Shown piece by piece: positions 1 to 7,498 of a stretch of 14,443 nt of DNA (its first letter is position 1; each line of letters begins with the position of its first letter). The position numbers were made by a program, and so were the translations under genes. Location of the stretch: the NCBI GenBank assembly GCA_947072805.1, contig CAMTJK010000057.1, forward strand, positions 1 through 14,443, read 5' to 3'. The notes below the pieces were generated by a model. It saw only the letters and a list, made by a program, of their open reading frames with translations. It made no database searches and was not told the DNA's origin. Source of the stretch: an uncultured Prevotella sp. GTDB taxonomy: Bacteria > Bacteroidota > Bacteroidia > Bacteroidales > Bacteroidaceae.

Positions 1-8
1 AAATCGCA

Positions 9-146
9 AAACGCGTAACTTACTGACTATCAGCGCTCCCTATTTGAGATGAAAAGCGCTCATTTTCGCGTCGTAGGTTACAAATCGAAGTTTGGGTGCC
101 GATTAACACACGTTAAAGTAAAGATTTTTCTAAATTGTTAATCAAA
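9..146 (+). repeat. Dispersed intergenic repeat, left copy
   Basis: Three short blocks lie here in the same order and orientation as in a second copy at 14277-14378. They are AAACGCGTAACT (9-20), an inverted repeat TTAAC-N4-GTTAA (103-116) followed by GTAAAGAT, and TTGTTAATCAAA (135-146). Between the first two blocks this copy carries about 80 bp not found in the other, including two AGCGCT words (around 33-38 and 56-61) that could form a small hairpin. No reading frame is convincing. It could be a non-autonomous mobile element, a structured RNA or a remnant of a larger element. The shared blocks are read directly from the sequence; the family identity is unknown. Confidence 0.55.
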
Positions 147-259
147 CTTGAATAATGTTGTATGACACTATGCTTCGTGGAGTATTTTGGCTGAGTTTTA
201 TTCCATTGCAAGAAGAATCTCTGTCTAACTTAATTCAATTAGGAGAGTTTTGCGAGGAG

Positions 260-293
260 GACAATATCGTTAAACATAAAGACAATATTGTTA
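260..293 (+). promoter_or_regulatory. Tandem 13-bp direct repeats, candidate activator site
   Basis: GACAATATCGTTA (260-272) recurs as GACAATATTGTTA (281-293) with one mismatch and a 21-bp period, two turns of the helix. The second copy contains the perfect palindrome ACAATATTGT. The pair sits about 35-68 bp upstream of the -7 box at 328-335. That spacing resembles AraC-family half-sites, a DNA-binding domain also found in Bacteroidetes hybrid two-component regulators of glycan use. The regulator and its binding are inferred. Confidence 0.4.
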
Positions 294-327
294 TAATCAA
301 GGACTGTTCTTTCCGTTATGTCTTACC

Positions 328-335
328 TATCTTTG
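328..335 (+). promoter_or_regulatory. Bacteroidetes promoter -7 box for the fucosidase remnant
   Basis: TATCTTTG matches the Bacteroidetes -7 consensus TAnnTTTG. The ATG of the fucosidase remnant is at 370, giving a leader of roughly 28 bases. The -33 box is weak (TGTT at 305-308), which would suit an activated promoter with the direct repeats just upstream. The promoter seems intact although its gene is broken. Confidence 0.55.
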
Positions 336-369
336 CACCATACTATTCAATAATATCGAATAACAAACA

Positions 370-1025
370 ATGAACAAGCTACAGATATTACTTGTAATAC
401 AGGCTCTGACCCTGACGAGCAATGCACAAATTCAATTCAAGGCAGGTCACGAACTGCCTGCTGTAGCAACTATTCCCAAAGTTGATAGTTCCAAGCCAAA
501 TGGAAGCGTTCCATTGGGCGATGTAAACACATTTCAGGATATAAAACTTGATATTCCTATCTGCGACAGACCGTTCAAACCATCATGGGAGAGCATCGAG
601 GAAAATTACCCCGGCACGCCGGAATGGTTACGTTATGCAAAATTTGGTATTTGGGTCCACTTTGGGCCACAGGCTGCTGGTGAGAGCGGTGATTGGTATG
701 CACGCAAATTATATAATGAAAATTCAAAAGATGCCTGGTCACGCACTGAAGCAACAGCACGCAAAATTTCCTTTCACCGCACAAGATCTGCGCTTCACGG
801 TGGGCAAAAAACGGTTCTATCTATGCTTTTTGCATGAAATCGCCTAAAGCAGGACAAACCGTCACCATCAAGTCAATGGGCAAGAAAGTACTGAAAAAAG
901 TGAAGAACGTCTCTTTATTAGGCTACAACGGCAAATTGAAATGGAAGCACACCACTGATGCCTTAGAAATCACTATTGCCGACATACTGCCGTTCCAAAC
1001 TTCCATAGTGTTTAAAATCAATTAA
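370..1025 (+). pseudogene. Alpha-L-fucosidase (GH29) remnant with internal deletion and frameshift
   Basis: Two ends of one exported alpha-L-fucosidase remain; the enzyme would release terminal fucose from glycans. The start at 370 encodes a signal peptide (residues 1-19, ending SNA before QIQF) and the GH29 N-terminal signature FGIWVHFGPQ followed by GDWYARKLY near residues 92-115. Around 750-775 the sequence jumps to the C-terminal domain, read in the second frame (FTAQDLRFTVGKKRFY), so most of the catalytic barrel and its Asp nucleophile are missing. A second break follows: CTAT is duplicated at 817-824. Removing one copy joins KKRFY to AFCMKSPKAG and then to VSLLGYNGKLKW and the natural-looking end VFKIN at 1025. 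About 215 codons survive, whereas GH29 enzymes usually have 450-600 residues. It cannot be active. The promoter ahead of it still looks good. It converges with the minus-strand glycosyltransferase at 1115. Confidence 0.85.
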
Positions 1026-1114
1026 TCCAGAACATCATATATAAAACCAACTTATTACCATTGTCCGCTGCGTGATTGCATCATAATAGCGTTGTGTATT
1101 GCGTATCAAATACG

Positions 1115-2095
1115 TTATCTGTTCCTGCCAAGGAAACCGCGAAGGGTGAAATACAACCATTCCTGCAATCGGAAACACCACCAGAAAGACATCGGACGAT
1201 AACCTATCTTCCGTGTTATGGAACGGTATAGGAGTTTGCGGTCTATTGTCCTCCATATTCTATTCATCTCAGACAAGCCGTACTTCCTCTCCGCACTATC
1301 CAATCCTTTTGCATGACAATGGTAGAACATATATACATCTATAAGATTTAGCCAACGGTGATTCTCATATTCTGCAACACATTCGCTGCTTACTGAAGCC
1401 TCGCACATCATGCGTTTCATATTCTCGTTGGCCTTCAGGTAGTCAAACCTGCGCACTGAAACCTTATGCGTTGCAGATTGTGGATGTTGCCTGTAATGAT
1501 ATATGCCAGTAGATGTCCGGATCTCCCTTGACTCGAGATAGTGCATTCTGGTCGTATTGTCATCACTGTAAAGACGACAGCTATCATCGTAAGGCACACG
1601 CTTGTGAAGAGCTGTACGCACCATATATACCCCATGAATTTTCCATGTAAGGCTCAACTTGAAAGCATCCATCCCGGTAAGGCTGTCAAAAGACGGCATT
1701 TTATACCTTACAGACATCTCCGGGTATTCCATCATTACATCAAACAGAACACAATCTGTAGAGGGATGTTTCTCAAAAACCTCCGATGCACAAGCAAGGG
1801 CATCAAGCGATAACCAGTCATCGGCATCGAGCATGCAAACGAAATCTCCTTCTGCTATATCAAGTCCTCTGTTTCTCGCATAAGCCTGCCCATGGTTTTC
1901 GGGCAGATGGATGACGGTTATACGTTCATCTCTCGCTGCATATTCGTTTAGTAAAGAAAGAGAGTTGTCTGTAGAGCAATCATCTATACATACAATCCTT
2001 ATATCTCTTAGCGTCTGATTTAAAAGTGATTCTAAACATTCTGACAAGTATTCGGCAGCATTGTATACTGCAACAAGCACGGTAACCTTAGCCAT
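1115..2095 (-). CDS. GT2-family glycosyltransferase
   Basis: This 326-residue cytoplasmic or membrane-associated GT-A enzyme transfers a sugar from a nucleotide-sugar donor to a growing surface glycan. Visible motifs are the N-terminal strand VTVLVAVYN (4-12), IDDCSTDNS (37-45, nucleotide binding), the loop ENHGQAYARNRGLD (66-79) and the metal-binding LDADDW (89-94). The C-terminal third is basic and aromatic, ending with WLYFTLRGFLGRNR, which may touch the membrane. Its start overlaps the end of the flippase gene by 8 bp, so the two are almost certainly co-transcribed and translationally coupled, with this gene second. The sugar and linkage cannot be told from sequence. It ends facing the fucosidase remnant; a small CGTAT/ATACG hairpin (1102-1114) lies directly after the stop but lacks a T-run. 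Confidence 0.9.
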   Translation of the reverse strand: MAKVTVLVAVYNAAEYLSECLESLLNQTLRDIRIVCIDDCSTDNSLSLLNEYAARDERITVIHLPENHGQAYARNRGLDIAEGDFVCMLDADDWLSLDALACASEVFEKHPSTDCVLFDVMMEYPEMSVRYKMPSFDSLTGMDAFKLSLTWKIHGVYMVRTALHKRVPYDDSCRLYSDDNTTRMHYLESREIRTSTGIYHYRQHPQSATHKVSVRRFDYLKANENMKRMMCEASVSSECVAEYENHRWLNLIDVYMFYHCHAKGLDSAERKYGLSEMNRIWRTIDRKLLYRSITRKIGYRPMSFWWCFRLQEWLYFTLRGFLGRNR

Positions 2096-3581
2096 GGCGA
2101 TGTATTTTTTTCATTAAGGCATCCCATAACGATGTCTTGCTCCTTAATATATATAGCGACACAGTGGAGCTTACAACAAAAATGATTATTCCAAAGACCC
2201 AATACATCAGGCAATTGACGGACATCAGTGTTATAAGATATGCCATGACGCCAAGCGGAAGCTGTATCAATGCGAATGTCAGCACAGAGCTTGACACTAA
2301 GTAACTGTATCTTAATCTCGCATACACATACACTATTATCAAATCTATCAAGTAAGACACCGATATTGCAATACCCGTTCCAGTTATGCCCCAGTTGTCG
2401 AACCCTATAATGATCATCGCCACAAGCAGTACATCGAAAGCTGCCTCCAATACCAGATAAGCCCACGAATCTCCCTTTGCAAGCGTAACATAAGATATGG
2501 GAAGTGATATAGCCTTCAAATACATAGAAAAGACAGCCACTTGTGCCATTGATACCACTGGGACAAATCGGCTGCTATATAATAGAGGGATAAGTATTGG
2601 AAGGGCTATGATAAGCAATGCCAACATAGGCGAGAGTATCAGCAATGACACCTCAATCTGCCTGTTCACCGCAAGATTGACAGCTTCCGTATCATGATTG
2701 ATAGCCGACAGTCGCGGAAAATAGTCTGTCTCCATAGCCGAGAATACCATCCCGGCATACGTTACGGTTATCATAAAGCCGGCATTGTACAGTCCAACCA
2801 TGTCAAGGTCTCCGCAGACGTTAAGGTACGAGCGTATTATCATCTCTGCGCCGCTACCTAATATACCGGCAAGAACAAAAGCCACGCCCAACCTTACCAT
2901 CGAGGTACCTTCACCCAATGCCACGAACCAGCCACTGATTTTCAATGGATATAAGCGTAAAGAATAATACAATGTGAGACACATTCCCACAAACGCCATC
3001 AGAACGATAACAGGAATAATGCCTGCCTGACCGAAATAATAATACAATGGAACAGATATGAGCAGCGAGAGTACTACAAGACATATCTGGATTGCAGCCA
3101 ATGTCCGCAGACGACGCAAGGCCTTCAGTATTGCTGTCTCACCACCTGTTATGGCGAGCATGCCTACAGCAGGTGCAAGGAAGACGAAATGAAGCGTATG
3201 ATCTCCCCACGAAAACGTATAATCGCTTAACAAAGGTCCTACCAGTACGCATACAAACATACCGAAAAGTGCCGTTGCCAGACTCCATGCTCTTATTACC
3301 TTTATATAATGACTTATCTTCGCATCATCGCCACTGTCGGATATTTCCGAAAGATGCTTTACCGCACTGAAAGAGATGCCAAGGTTTGTGGATTGAGAAA
3401 TAAACGTTATAGTAGTACTGAATAACGAGACAAGCCCCATTCCACCCGTACCGAGCAGAATGGCGACAAGCTTGTTGCGTACAAGGCCTATTATGATGTT
3501 AAGACCTTGCACGCCTCCGAACACTCCCGTATATTTCAGTACATGACCGTAATTGTCTTTCGATTCTGCTTCGCTCATCAT
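2088..3581 (-). CDS. Wzx-like polysaccharide flippase (O-antigen translocase type)
   Basis: This is a 497-residue polytopic inner-membrane protein with about 12-14 hydrophobic segments. It belongs by pattern to the polysaccharide-transport branch of the MOP superfamily and would move lipid-linked glycan units across the inner membrane. The N-terminal stretch with NIIIGLVRNKLVAILLG (28-44), then GTGGMGLVSLF and FISQSTNLGIS, is typical of O-antigen translocases from Bacteroidetes and WzxE-like proteins. The length fits the family. Two adjacent Met codons at the start make residue 1 or 2 equally possible. It is the first gene of the minus-strand unit, overlaps the following GT2 gene by 8 bp, and diverges from the plus-strand glycosyltransferases across a 123-bp spacer with two palindromes. 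I avoid a gene symbol because wzx naming depends on the glycan. Confidence 0.88.
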   Translation of the reverse strand: MMSEAESKDNYGHVLKYTGVFGGVQGLNIIIGLVRNKLVAILLGTGGMGLVSLFSTTITFISQSTNLGISFSAVKHLSEISDSGDDAKISHYIKVIRAWSLATALFGMFVCVLVGPLLSDYTFSWGDHTLHFVFLAPAVGMLAITGGETAILKALRRLRTLAAIQICLVVLSLLISVPLYYYFGQAGIIPVIVLMAFVGMCLTLYYSLRLYPLKISGWFVALGEGTSMVRLGVAFVLAGILGSGAEMIIRSYLNVCGDLDMVGLYNAGFMITVTYAGMVFSAMETDYFPRLSAINHDTEAVNLAVNRQIEVSLLILSPMLALLIIALPILIPLLYSSRFVPVVSMAQVAVFSMYLKAISLPISYVTLAKGDSWAYLVLEAAFDVLLVAMIIIGFDNWGITGTGIAISVSYLIDLIIVYVYARLRYSYLVSSSVLTFALIQLPLGVMAYLITLMSVNCLMYWVFGIIIFVVSSTVSLYILRSKTSLWDALMKKIHRHG

Positions 3582-3620
3582 TGTTTAAACGAATGATTGG
3601 GCTTTTTATTACATAAACAA

Positions 3621-3657
3621 GCCTATAATAGGCCAAAAACATATAGAATGACATTCT
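3621..3657. promoter_or_regulatory. Twin 13-bp palindromes in a divergent promoter
   Basis: The 123-bp spacer between the flippase and the plus-strand GT2 gene holds two perfect palindromes of the same 6-1-6 design: GCCTATAATAGGC (3621-3633) and AGAATGACATTCT (3645-3657). Their centres are 24 bp apart. The second ends 20 bp before the -7 box at 3677, where a -33 box would be. They could be operators for one or two regulators, or cruciform-forming sites. Their sequences differ, so one shared dimeric regulator is not obvious. No other gene in the window encodes a transcription factor. Confidence 0.45.
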
Positions 3658-3676
3658 GATATTAAAAATAAGTTAG

Positions 3677-3684
3677 TACCTTTG
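3677..3684 (+). promoter_or_regulatory. Promoter -7 box for the plus-strand glycosyltransferase unit
   Basis: TACCTTTG matches TAnnTTTG and lies 20 bp upstream of the ATG at 3705, leaving a very short leader. No clear -33 TTTG is present; the palindrome AGAATGACATTCT occupies that position. Confidence 0.55.
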
Positions 3685-3704
3685 TCCACAGATAGTGAGA
3701 AAGA

Positions 3705-4631
3705 ATGAATATACACCTGACAATCATCATTCCTGTCTATTGCGTCAGCGATACTCTTGAGAGATGCCTAAACAGTGTCACGGGACAACAGTGCGACGGC
3801 TTGGAGATTATTCTGATTGACGACGGATCTCCCGATTGTTGTCCGCAGATATGCGACGAATGGGCACAACGCGACAGACGTATCACCGTCATACACAAGC
3901 AAAACGGAGGTCTCAGCTCGGCACGAAATGCCGGACTTGATATTGCCAGAGGCAACTACATAACATTTGTAGACCCCGATGACTACATCGCCGACAACAC
4001 TATGCAAAGTCTGGCAGATATACTGAGAGAACATCCGGAATATGACATCCTGGAGTATCCGGTCTCTGTCCTACAGAAGTCGGGCAAACAGTCGGCAATA
4101 ACTTTTGAGAAAGAGGTGTTTACCGAAATGAGCGAATACTGGATGCGCGGACGTTCATATCAGCACAACTACGTATGGAACAAGATATTCCGTAGACATC
4201 TATTTGACGGCATACGCTTTCCGGAGGGCTTGGTTTTCGAAGATGTATATATAATGCCGCAGATACTGAAACATGCACATGTGGTAGCCACCACAGACAA
4301 GGGTATGTACTGCTACTGCTTCAACAAGCATGGAATTACATCTACAGCAGGACCGGACGAATACGGAATGCTACTTGATGCTCATCTACAGGTTATCGAC
4401 ATGTTCCGAGATCACCCGCTGTTCTACACATACTACATGCACGTACTGAACATTCAGATAACCATGTATGATATCTCCGGCTATGAGCCGCGACTTGAAC
4501 GAATTCGTATTACAGAATTTAGTGGTCTAAACTTCATGATGAAGGTGAAGGCTGTATTACTTAACTTATTTGGAATAAAAGGTCTATGCATAATCTTCAA
4601 AATACTGAACAGGGCAAGAAGGCTCCGCTGA
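3705..4631 (+). CDS. GT2-family glycosyltransferase
   Basis: This 308-residue GT-A enzyme probably adds one sugar to a lipid-linked surface-glycan intermediate on the cytoplasmic face. Motifs in order are LTIIIPVYCV (5-14), LIDDGSPD (38-45), NGGLSSARNAGLD (67-79), VDPDDY (89-94, metal and donor binding), then VWNKIFRR (157-164) and FPEGLVFEDVYIMP (172-185), the Glu-Asp pair typical of WcaA/EpsJ-like enzymes. The C-terminus is hydrophobic then basic (LCIIFKILNRARRLR), suggesting membrane attachment. It is the first gene of a plus-strand unit of three. Its last 46 bp overlap the start of the next GT2 gene in another frame. Donor and acceptor are unknown. Confidence 0.92.
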   Translation: MNIHLTIIIPVYCVSDTLERCLNSVTGQQCDGLEIILIDDGSPDCCPQICDEWAQRDRRITVIHKQNGGLSSARNAGLDIARGNYITFVDPDDYIADNTMQSLADILREHPEYDILEYPVSVLQKSGKQSAITFEKEVFTEMSEYWMRGRSYQHNYVWNKIFRRHLFDGIRFPEGLVFEDVYIMPQILKHAHVVATTDKGMYCYCFNKHGITSTAGPDEYGMLLDAHLQVIDMFRDHPLFYTYYMHVLNIQITMYDISGYEPRLERIRITEFSGLNFMMKVKAVLLNLFGIKGLCIIFKILNRARRLR

Positions 4632-5581
4632 TAAGCTTCGTGATAACATGCCATAACACTGAGACATGGATGCTTACAGAGTGTATGGAAAGCATCCTTG
4701 CCTTGTCGTTGCGACCGTTCGAAAGAGAGATCATTGTTATAGACGACGGTTCAGAGGTTTCCCCTATCGAGGAACTCATACACTGTTGTGATGACATAAT
4801 ATATATAAGGAAGAAAAACGGTGGCATAAGCTCAGCACGCAACGCCGCACTCGATTTCGTGCATGGCAAATATATACAGTTCGTGGATGGCGATGATTAT
4901 CTGCGTCATGCTCCTTACGAGTACTGCCTTGATATAGCAAGATACAAAGAAAATGACATGGTGATGTTCGACTTCACCCACAATGAGAACGAGGAGTTCA
5001 AAATGCCATCTGTCTCCTCTCCTGTCAGCGGCACAGAATATATGCACAACAACAATATCCACGGTTCAGCCTGCTGCTACCTGTTCAGAAGAAGCATTGT
5101 GGGTAGTCTACGTTTTACTCACGGCATCAGTTATGGTGAGGACGAGGAGTTCACCCCACAGCTACTGTTGAGGGCTGAAAATGTGGTGCGTGCCGATGTA
5201 AAGGCCTATTTTTACCGTAGACACGGCACATCAGCACTGCACAAGGGCGATACACGCAACAGGCTGAAGAGAATAAACGACAACCTTGACGTGATATACA
5301 GCCTGCGCAAAAAGTCATTAAGCTTACCTGCCCACGACAGCAACGCCATGCAGAGAAGAATAGCCCAGCTTACCATGGACTATATATACAACATAATGGT
5401 CCTCACCCGCTCAACGAACTATGTGAATAAAAAACTTGACGAACTGCACAGGGAGGGACTTTTTCCTCTGCCCGACAAGGATTATACAATAAAATACAAG
5501 TGGTTCCGCCGTATGACAAACAGCAAGGCGGGTCGCGCTATACTCATGCGCACCCTGCCACTACTATCCAGAGAACTTTAG
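4586..5581 (+). CDS. GT2-family glycosyltransferase
   Basis: This 331-residue GT-A fold enzyme has ISFVITCHN (16-24), VIDDGSE (51-57), KNGGISSARNAALD (77-90), FVDGDDY (99-105) and a later YGEDEEFTPQLL acidic motif in the position of the family's Glu-Asp pair. The start at 4586 lies inside the previous gene (46-bp overlap). The next Met is at residue 29, inside the catalytic fold, so the upstream start is needed; an AAAAGG stretch shortly before it may help initiation. It ends with TAG (5579-5581). The following gene starts 33 bp later in the same frame, so read-through would fuse the two, but both proteins look complete. It probably adds the second sugar of the same glycan. Confidence 0.9.
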   Translation: MHNLQNTEQGKKAPLISFVITCHNTETWMLTECMESILALSLRPFEREIIVIDDGSEVSPIEELIHCCDDIIYIRKKNGGISSARNAALDFVHGKYIQFVDGDDYLRHAPYEYCLDIARYKENDMVMFDFTHNENEEFKMPSVSSPVSGTEYMHNNNIHGSACCYLFRRSIVGSLRFTHGISYGEDEEFTPQLLLRAENVVRADVKAYFYRRHGTSALHKGDTRNRLKRINDNLDVIYSLRKKSLSLPAHDSNAMQRRIAQLTMDYIYNIMVLTRSTNYVNKKLDELHREGLFPLPDKDYTIKYKWFRRMTNSKAGRAILMRTLPLLSREL

Positions 5582-5614
5582 GCTTGCAACACCTTCACAC
5601 AAAATGAGACATCA

Positions 5615-6715
5615 ATGAGAATCTTACTTTTGGGAGAATACAGCAATGTACACGCCACCCTGGCAGAGGGCTTGCGTGTGCTGGGGCACAAAGTGACAGT
5701 AGTCTCCAACGGCGATTTCTGGAAAAATTATCCTCGTGACATTTCCCTCACGCGCAAACCCGGCAAGCTTGGCGGCATACAACTCATGCTCAAACTGTAC
5801 TCCGTACTGCCTCGCCTAAGAGGCTATGATGTAGTACAGCTCATCAATCCCATGTTTCTCGAATTGAAGGCGGAGCGCATATTCCCTGTATACAGATACC
5901 TGCGTAGGAATAATGGTAGCATGTTCCTCGGTGCTTTTGGCATGGACTGGTACTGGGTACACACTTGTCTGTACGACAAACCATTGCGCTACAGCGACTT
6001 CAACATAGGCTCTATGGTTAGGACCAACGAAGACTCCATAAAGGAGCAGCGCGACTGGCTCGGCACAGCAAAGGAGACTCTTAACAAATATATAGCCGAC
6101 GATTGTGACGGCATCGTTACGGGACTTTACGAATATGATGTATGTTACCGTCCAAAATTTCCCCAAAAGACAACATTCATTCCATATCCCATTAGAATGC
6201 CTGCAGATATAGGTTCCGTAGACTTCCGTCCACCATTGAAGCTCTTTATAGGCATCAATCGCCAGCGTCACGAGTACAAGGGTACTGACATCATGTTACG
6301 TGCCGCAGAAGCTGTTGTGGCTAAATATCCTGGTCTTGTATGCCTACAGAAAGCAGAATCAGTCCCTTTCAATGTATACGAAAGGATGATGGAGGGTAGC
6401 GATGCCATTCTCGATCAACTCTACAGTTACACTCCCTCCATGAATCCCCTACTTGCCATGTCGAAAGGAATTATATGCATAGGGGGCGGTGAAGAGGAGA
6501 ACTACGCCATCATCGGTGAGAACGAACTGCGTCCCATCCTTAATGTAGAGCCCTGCTACGAGAGTGTATTCAGAGCGTTAGAGAATCTTGTCCTCCATCC
6601 AGAACGCATTGCAGAGCTCAAACGTCAGAGCCGCTTGTACGTGAGCCGTCATCACGAATATGTAAAAGTAGCGCGTCGATACGAGGAACTTTATCTGAAA
6701 TATCTACGAAAATAA
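5615..6715 (+). CDS. GT-B glycosyltransferase, GT4-like
   Basis: This 366-residue protein has two Rossmann-like halves. The N-terminal half starts MRILLLGEYSNVHATLAEGL with LGHKVTVVS (23-31) and YDVVQLINP (71-79). The C-terminal half has FIGINRQRHEYKGTDIML (211-228), which fits the GT4 donor-binding loop, and GSDAILDQLYSYTPSMNPL (261-279) leading to the GGGEEENYAI acidic region near 290-299. These fit a retaining glycosyltransferase using a nucleotide-sugar, but the family signature is diverged, so the specificity is open. It is the last gene of the plus-strand unit, 33 bp after the preceding GT2, and ends before a hairpin shared with the convergent rpsP gene. Confidence 0.82.
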   Translation: MRILLLGEYSNVHATLAEGLRVLGHKVTVVSNGDFWKNYPRDISLTRKPGKLGGIQLMLKLYSVLPRLRGYDVVQLINPMFLELKAERIFPVYRYLRRNNGSMFLGAFGMDWYWVHTCLYDKPLRYSDFNIGSMVRTNEDSIKEQRDWLGTAKETLNKYIADDCDGIVTGLYEYDVCYRPKFPQKTTFIPYPIRMPADIGSVDFRPPLKLFIGINRQRHEYKGTDIMLRAAEAVVAKYPGLVCLQKAESVPFNVYERMMEGSDAILDQLYSYTPSMNPLLAMSKGIICIGGGEEENYAIIGENELRPILNVEPCYESVFRALENLVLHPERIAELKRQSRLYVSRHHEYVKVARRYEELYLKYLRK

Positions 6716-6766
6716 AGATATTCCATTAATAATATCATGTTTCAGGAATAAAGATATTGTGTAAAC

Positions 6767-6806
6767 AAAAAGCGAGCGAAGCAAATGCTTCGCCCTACTA
6801 TTTTTT
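6767..6806. terminator. Bidirectional terminator between glycosyltransferase unit and rpsP
   Basis: A perfect 7-bp stem GCGAAGC/GCTTCGC (6776-6782 and 6787-6793) has a 4-base loop AAAT. On the minus strand it is followed after 4 bases by five T (6771-6767), a good fit for the end of rpsP. On the plus strand six T follow after 7 bases (6801-6806), weaker but usable. Confidence 0.7.
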
Positions 6807-6858
6807 CTTTCAAATCTCTGCCAGCACTTCTTTATAAGCACCCACAGAAATTTCCATG

Positions 6859-7389
6859 TTAAGCCTCTGCCGGTGTTTCTTCTGCGGGAGTCTCTGCTTC
6901 TGCAGCTTTCTGCGCTTCTTCTTCAGCTTTGGCTGCTTTCTTCTCGGCTACCTTCTTTGCTATAGCCTCATTGATTCTCTTTTCAGCCTCGAGTTCTTTG
7001 TTGTAGGCATCTTTCTTTGATTTTGCCTCACTTTCGCGTACAGCCTCTGCACCTTTTACCTTCAAGGCTTTCCACGCGTCAAACTTCTTCTGAGCTGCAG
7101 CCTCATCGAAAGCACCTTTGCGTACTCCACCACGCAGATGTTTCATAAGGTATACACCTTCCTTGCTGAGAATGTTGCGTGCCGTGTCAGTAGGCTGTGC
7201 TCCAACCTCCACCCAATAGAGGGCACGTTCGAAATTCAAATCTACTGTGGCGGGATTGGTGTTGGGATTGTACGTACCAATCTTTTCAGTAAATTTACCA
7301 TCACGTGGTGCTCTTGCATCGGCTACGACGATGCTGTAAAAGGCATAGCCTTTACGTCCGCCGCGCTGCAATCTGATTTTTGTTGCCAT
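6859..7389 (-). CDS. rpsP: 30S ribosomal protein S16
   Basis: This is S16 of the small ribosomal subunit, 176 residues. Residues 1-90 are the conserved domain: MATKIRLQRGGRKGYAFYSI, VVADARAPRDGKFTEKIGTYNP and the region ending with SKEGVYLMKHLRGG. The rest (about 95-176) is a low-complexity tail rich in Ala, Glu and Lys, likely helical or disordered. S16 in many other bacteria has only about 80-90 residues; long tails like this are usual in Bacteroidetes. The gene appears to stand alone, without rimM, trmD or rplS beside it as in Proteobacteria. It has its own -7 box at 7449-7456 and a terminator at its 3' end, and splits the surface-glycan genes. Confidence 0.97.
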   Translation of the reverse strand: MATKIRLQRGGRKGYAFYSIVVADARAPRDGKFTEKIGTYNPNTNPATVDLNFERALYWVEVGAQPTDTARNILSKEGVYLMKHLRGGVRKGAFDEAAAQKKFDAWKALKVKGAEAVRESEAKSKKDAYNKELEAEKRINEAIAKKVAEKKAAKAEEEAQKAAEAETPAEETPAEA

Positions 7390-7448
7390 TTGTGTTATGT
7401 TTTAATTAGGTTTGAATTTGTTGTGCCGTCATCTCGTGACAGCGGCTG

Positions 7449-7456
7449 CAAAGTTA
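7449..7456 (-). promoter_or_regulatory. Promoter -7 box for rpsP
   Basis: On the minus strand this reads TAACTTTG, matching TAnnTTTG, about 60 bases before the rpsP start. No good -33 TTTG is visible; one arm of the 7464-7495 inverted repeat lies close upstream. Confidence 0.6.
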
Positions 7457-7463
7457 CTCTTTT

Positions 7464-7495
7464 TAATGTGTTCTCACCTTCTATTGAACACATTA
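7464..7495. repeat. 10-bp inverted repeat between the DUF4923-like gene and the rpsP promoter
   Basis: TAATGTGTTC (7464-7473) pairs perfectly with GAACACATTA (7486-7495) across a 12-base loop. It begins 4 bases after the stop of the minus-strand gene at 7499 and ends 8 bases before the rpsP -7 box. On the minus strand it is followed by A-rich sequence, not T, so it is not a classical terminator in that direction. The T-rich side belongs to the plus strand, where nothing is known to be transcribed. It may be a 3'-end stabilising hairpin or an operator for rpsP. Confidence 0.5.
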
Positions 7496-7498
7496 TTA

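Noticed and set aside
155..373. Open frame of 72 codons before the fucosidase remnant
   Set aside because: It covers the direct repeats and the promoter and overlaps the next start; no family motif is visible.
1102..1114. Hairpin CGTAT/ATACG as a terminator of the flippase-GT2 unit
   Set aside because: The stem is only 5 bp and no T-run follows on the minus strand.
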